A stretch of DNA of 64,000 bases from Deferribacteres bacterium (GTDB lineage: Bacteria > Zhuqueibacterota > Zhuqueibacteria > Zhuqueibacterales > Geothermadaptataceae), in assembly GCA_020633675.1 (NCBI GenBank), contig JACKDE010000006.1, positions 192,901 through 256,900 on the forward strand. Reading direction: 5' to 3'. This document shows positions 61,358 through 64,000 of the stretch, piece after piece (position 1 is the first letter of the stretch; every line of letters begins with the position of its first letter). The notes under the pieces are model-generated. The model ran no database searches. It was not told the origin of the DNA and worked only from the letters and a program-made list of their open reading frames with translations. Made by a program: the position numbers and the translations under genes.

Positions 61358-62158
61358 ATGAGTTCTACCGATAAAATAACTATATTATTCATTGCCGATG
61401 TCGTTGGACAAGCAGGATGCGAAACGCTTGTAAAGCATTTGCCTGAACTTCGAAAATCCTTTGCTACAGACTTTGTGATTGCAAATGGCGAGAACGCAAA
61501 CAACAATGGTCGTGGAATTACTCAAAAAATTGCCAAGCGTTTTTTTGAAGCCGGAGTTGATGTTATAACCGGTGGAAATCATACTTGGGAAAACCGCAAC
61601 AATCCAGAGCTCTTTGAAGCTGAAGACCGGGTGATCAGACCCGCGAATTATCCGGATGGCAATATCGGGACAGGCTCCTATGTTGCTACGTTGAAAGATA
61701 ATGCGACAAAAATTGCCGTTCTTAATTTACAGGGTCGGACATTTCTGTATCCGATTTTATGTCCATTTCGATTTTCGGATGAGGCAATTGCGCAACTGAA
61801 AGTGCAGACGGACATTATCTTTGTCGACTTTCACGCCGAAGCGACCGCTGAGAAAATTGCTCTCGGCTGGTACCTTGATGGCAAAGTGAGTGCTGTGGTA
61901 GGGACTCACACGCACGTGCAGACGGCAGATGAGAGAATTCTGCCTAATGGCACGGCTTACATAACGGATGCAGGCATGACAGGCGCACACCATTCTGTTA
62001 TCGGTACCAAAATTGAGAATGCCCTGTATCGATTTATTTATCAGACTCCGTGCAAGTTTGAAATTTCATCAGATGATCCGAGATTGTCGGGTGTTGTGGT
62101 TGAAATCAATAAAACCACTGGCAAAGCAGAATCCATAAAGCGGATTCATATAACATAA
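61358..62158 (+). CDS. ymdB: YmdB/TIGR00282 family metallophosphoesterase
   Basis: 266 aa from ATG 61358; a frame start at 61313 overlaps rny. Motifs of the family in order: FIADVVGQAGCETL, IANGENANNNGRGI, VITGGNHTWENRN, DFHAEATAEKIALGWYLDGK and GTHTHVQTADERIL. The metal-binding Asp, Glu, Asn and His residues are all present. In Bacillus the homologue hydrolyses 2',3'-cyclic nucleotides and lies beside rny, as here, so a link to RNA turnover is likely. Confidence 0.94.
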   Translation: MSSTDKITILFIADVVGQAGCETLVKHLPELRKSFATDFVIANGENANNNGRGITQKIAKRFFEAGVDVITGGNHTWENRNNPELFEAEDRVIRPANYPDGNIGTGSYVATLKDNATKIAVLNLQGRTFLYPILCPFRFSDEAIAQLKVQTDIIFVDFHAEATAEKIALGWYLDGKVSAVVGTHTHVQTADERILPNGTAYITDAGMTGAHHSVIGTKIENALYRFIYQTPCKFEISSDDPRLSGVVVEINKTTGKAESIKRIHIT

Positions 62159-62167
62159 AATCAGAAT

Positions 62168-62241
<74 letters not shown>

Positions 62242-62272
62242 TTCATTTTTTCGATCTCAAAAAGACTTACCT

Positions 62273-63670
62273 ATGGCATCTGCAAAAAAAATAATCACTG
62301 CTGAAATCGCTATTTCATCGATTGTCGATTTTGATCAAGAAATTGTGGGTGAAGAAATTGATCAAGGCGAAATCCTGAAGATTTTAAAGGACAAGTTTGG
62401 CAATACAGCAATTGGCGCAATGGACGTTTCGCTTGAAAGCGATTCAGCCAAATTTCGCTGGACATTAACAAAAGTTGTTGATGAGGCGGAAGAGCTGCAT
62501 AAGGAAGCTCTCTCTTACGCGCGCAAAAAAAATTATAAAAATGCAATCGAACGTTGGATTAAAGCAATATCTGTCAATCCGGAAGATCCAGATTACTATT
62601 TTAATGCCGGTATCGCATTCTACGAGGCGAAAAACTACCAGGAAGCAATAGAAAATTTAGAAACGACTATTAGTATTTGCCCGATATATTTTAAAGCCCG
62701 CCTGATTCTCGGTACCATCTACCTGAAACTGCGCAAATTTAACCAGGCTGAAACCTATCTAAAGGAAAGCATTTATTTTAATCCTTCCAATCCATTGGCG
62801 ATATTAAATTTAGGCGCTGTATACAGCATATTGAAAAAGTATCCTGAAGGCATTAATGCCTTTAAAAAAATCATTGAGCTTTCGCCGAATGAGCAACGCG
62901 CCTATTTTGGCTTGGGAAAAATATATAGCATTCAGGGCAATACACAAGAGGCAAATGAATGCTTCCGCAAGGTTATCGATATTGATAACAACGGCCATTT
63001 GGCTATTCATGCTAAGCGCGCCATTGTTTCGGTTTCGGAAGCAAGCTCGACCGCGATTAATCTGAAGCCGAAAGCCGAGTTGCCCGCCATAGAAGAAGGC
63101 CATCTTGAAGATTATTATTCTGAAGGCTATAATTCTTACCTTTTCGGTGATTATTCCAGATCTGGTGATCTTTATCGTAAATATATCGAATACAAGCCAA
63201 ATGACGATATTGTGTGGTTTTCGCTCGGTGAATCTTATTTGCGAGCCGGATATCCGAAGGAAGCTTCCTCGGCGTTTAAAAACGCACTCAAAGTGCAGAA
63301 GAAAGGTTTGTATTTTAAGCAATTAGCTATTGCATATGATTTTCAATCACTATCGGACAAGGCCATCAATTGCGCGGAGCAGGCTATCGCGATGGGGAAA
63401 AAGGACAGCATTGTTTATACAATTTGGGCGAAAAATTTAATCAAGCTCAATAAGTTGGATGAAGCAATCGACAAATTGGAATTGGCAATCAAATCCAATA
63501 AGGCTAATTTGAGTGCGATTTATCATCTCGCAGTTGCGTACACAAAAAGCAATCAGATCAGCGAAGCGACAACATATCTGCATACGATTCTTAGTTCAAA
63601 AGTAAAGTCGCCAATCAAAGGCGAAGCTGAAGAGCTGCTTGCCCAGATCAGTAAGAAACAAAAAGAATAA
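62273..63670 (+). CDS. TPR-repeat protein
   Basis: 465 aa from ATG 62273; the frame runs back to 62183 inside the tRNA, so the later start is chosen. Residues 1-70 form a distinct acidic domain (ITAEIAISSIVDFDQEIVG, MDVSLESDSAKFRWT). From about 75 to the end are TPRs, for example YKNAIERWIKAISVNPEDPDYYFNAGIAFY (in part), FNQAETYLKESIYFNPSNPLA and LSDKAINCAEQAIAMGKKDS. No signal peptide. Protein-interaction scaffold with unknown partners. Ends at a strong terminator. Confidence 0.85.
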   Translation: MASAKKIITAEIAISSIVDFDQEIVGEEIDQGEILKILKDKFGNTAIGAMDVSLESDSAKFRWTLTKVVDEAEELHKEALSYARKKNYKNAIERWIKAISVNPEDPDYYFNAGIAFYEAKNYQEAIENLETTISICPIYFKARLILGTIYLKLRKFNQAETYLKESIYFNPSNPLAILNLGAVYSILKKYPEGINAFKKIIELSPNEQRAYFGLGKIYSIQGNTQEANECFRKVIDIDNNGHLAIHAKRAIVSVSEASSTAINLKPKAELPAIEEGHLEDYYSEGYNSYLFGDYSRSGDLYRKYIEYKPNDDIVWFSLGESYLRAGYPKEASSAFKNALKVQKKGLYFKQLAIAYDFQSLSDKAINCAEQAIAMGKKDSIVYTIWAKNLIKLNKLDEAIDKLELAIKSNKANLSAIYHLAVAYTKSNQISEATTYLHTILSSKVKSPIKGEAEELLAQISKKQKE

Positions 63671-63700
63671 ATGTTATGTAAACTTGAATGCTTGACAAAT

Positions 63701-63736
63701 AAAAAGGGTGTTCCCTGCTGGGTCCACCCTTTTTTT
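63701..63736 (+). terminator. Intrinsic terminator
   Basis: AAAAAGGGTG (63701-63710) pairs with CACCCTTTTT (63725-63734) over 10 bp with a 14-base loop and continues into a T-run. It serves the TPR gene on the + strand and, by symmetry of its A/T tails, may also stop transcription after tRNA-Pro on the - strand. Confidence 0.88.
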
Positions 63737-63739
63737 ATA

Positions 63740-63814
63740 TCGGGGCGCCCGGATTTGAACCGGGGACCTCATGCTCCCGAAGCATGCGCGCTAACCGAAC
63801 TGCGCTACGCCCCG
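63740..63814 (-). tRNA. tRNA-Pro (anticodon CGG)
   Basis: 75 bases on the minus strand. Acceptor CGGGGCG with CGCCCCG, anticodon stem ATGC/GCAT with loop TTCGGGA (anticodon CGG), T-arm CCCGG-TTCAAAT-CCGGG, discriminator A. No encoded CCA. Its first ten bases are also the end of the upstream membrane-protein gene. Confidence 0.95.
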
Positions 63815-64000
63815 TTATCGGAAAAGATTTTTATGAGAATAAAACCACCAATCAGCAAAATCGTGAAGGCTACTGCAAGGATGTTGAAATAACGATCAAT
63901 AAAGTTTTTTATTTGCGGCCCGAAAACGCGTATCAAGCCAGCTAAGGCAAAAAATCGGATCGATCTGCCTACCGCAGATGCTAAAACAAAACTTACAAAA
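63805..64000 (-). CDS. YqaA/DedA-like membrane protein, C-terminal fragment
   Basis: The last 65 codons of a minus-strand gene whose start lies beyond the window. The visible part reads FVSFVLASAVGRSIRFFALAG, then LIRVFGPQIKNFIDRYFNILA and a closing helix VAFTILLIGGFILIKIF, ending DNGA. The RSIRFFALAGLIRVFG and FIDRYFN pattern is typical of the end of YqaA-type VTT/DedA-related membrane proteins. The stop codon TAG is bases 8-10 of tRNA-Pro, so gene and tRNA overlap by ten bases on one strand. Function: probable lipid-handling membrane protein, by family only. Confidence 0.8.
   Translation of the reverse strand, partial: FVSFVLASAVGRSIRFFALAGLIRVFGPQIKNFIDRYFNILAVAFTILLIGGFILIKIFSDNGA

Overview
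The window looks like a bacterial chromosome of the FCB superphylum, most like Calditrichota or candidate division KSB1. That placement is an inference from protein character. The clues are a C-terminal surface-sorting/FlgD-like tail (LLQNYPNPFNPSTT) on a multiheme cytochrome, a Ser/Thr kinase fused to a TolB-like domain and TPRs, many sigma-54 activators, and a large stock of multiheme c-type cytochromes. Most of the window has moderate GC. The stretch from about 24.6 to 28.4 kb is clearly AT-richer and looks acquired.

Layout. (1) 1-12.8 kb, minus strand: a tightly packed nine-gene operon for an oligosaccharide, probably uronate-containing. It holds an oxidoreductase, an esterase-like hydrolase, an ABC sugar-binding lipoprotein, a heparinase II/III-like protein, two further large carbohydrate-active-looking proteins, two ABC permeases and a partial unknown. 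No transporter ATPase is visible. (2) 13.2-18.6 kb: an endonuclease/exonuclease/phosphatase-fold lipoprotein, a kinase-TolB-TPR protein and a GAF-type sigma-54 activator. (3) 18.9-23.2 kb: six small secreted proteins from two paralogous families (two lipoproteins flanking four glycine-zipper proteins, one internally duplicated). (4) 23.5-29 kb: a minimal sigma-54 activator, the AT-rich three-gene island of unknown function, and one host-like unknown gene. (5) 29-49.3 kb: a respiratory/electron-transfer region with six c-type cytochromes carrying 54 CxxCH sites plus one CX4CH and one CX3CH, CcmE, a Rieske/cytochrome b pair, a DUF2339-like membrane protein, an outer-membrane beta-barrel, two sigma-54 activators, a receiver-like protein, a TPR protein and a double-rhodanese lipoprotein. 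(6) 49.4-53.7 kb: a two-domain PPK2, a geranylgeranyl-reductase-family flavoprotein and a serine hydrolase. (7) 54-64 kb: housekeeping genes: tRNA-Val, infC-rpmI-rplT-pheS-pheT, a coiled-coil protein, zapA, rny, ymdB, tRNA-Arg, a TPR protein, tRNA-Pro and a partial YqaA-like membrane protein.

How they may work together. The Rieske/cytochrome b complex, membrane-anchored and soluble multiheme cytochromes, beta-barrel and lipoprotein cytochromes resemble a quinol-to-cell-surface electron conduit. Each of the four sigma-54 activator genes is followed directly by a -24/-12-like sequence and a candidate target operon; two of these promoters match well.

The strongest finding is at 46863-48158. A decaheme-class lipoprotein cytochrome is interrupted by an in-frame TGA at 47073. 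The TGA is followed, with the right spacing, by a perfect small hairpin that fits the bacterial SECIS model, so this is probably a selenocysteine-containing multiheme cytochrome. The second is RNase Y, whose HD-domain metal ligands are largely replaced.
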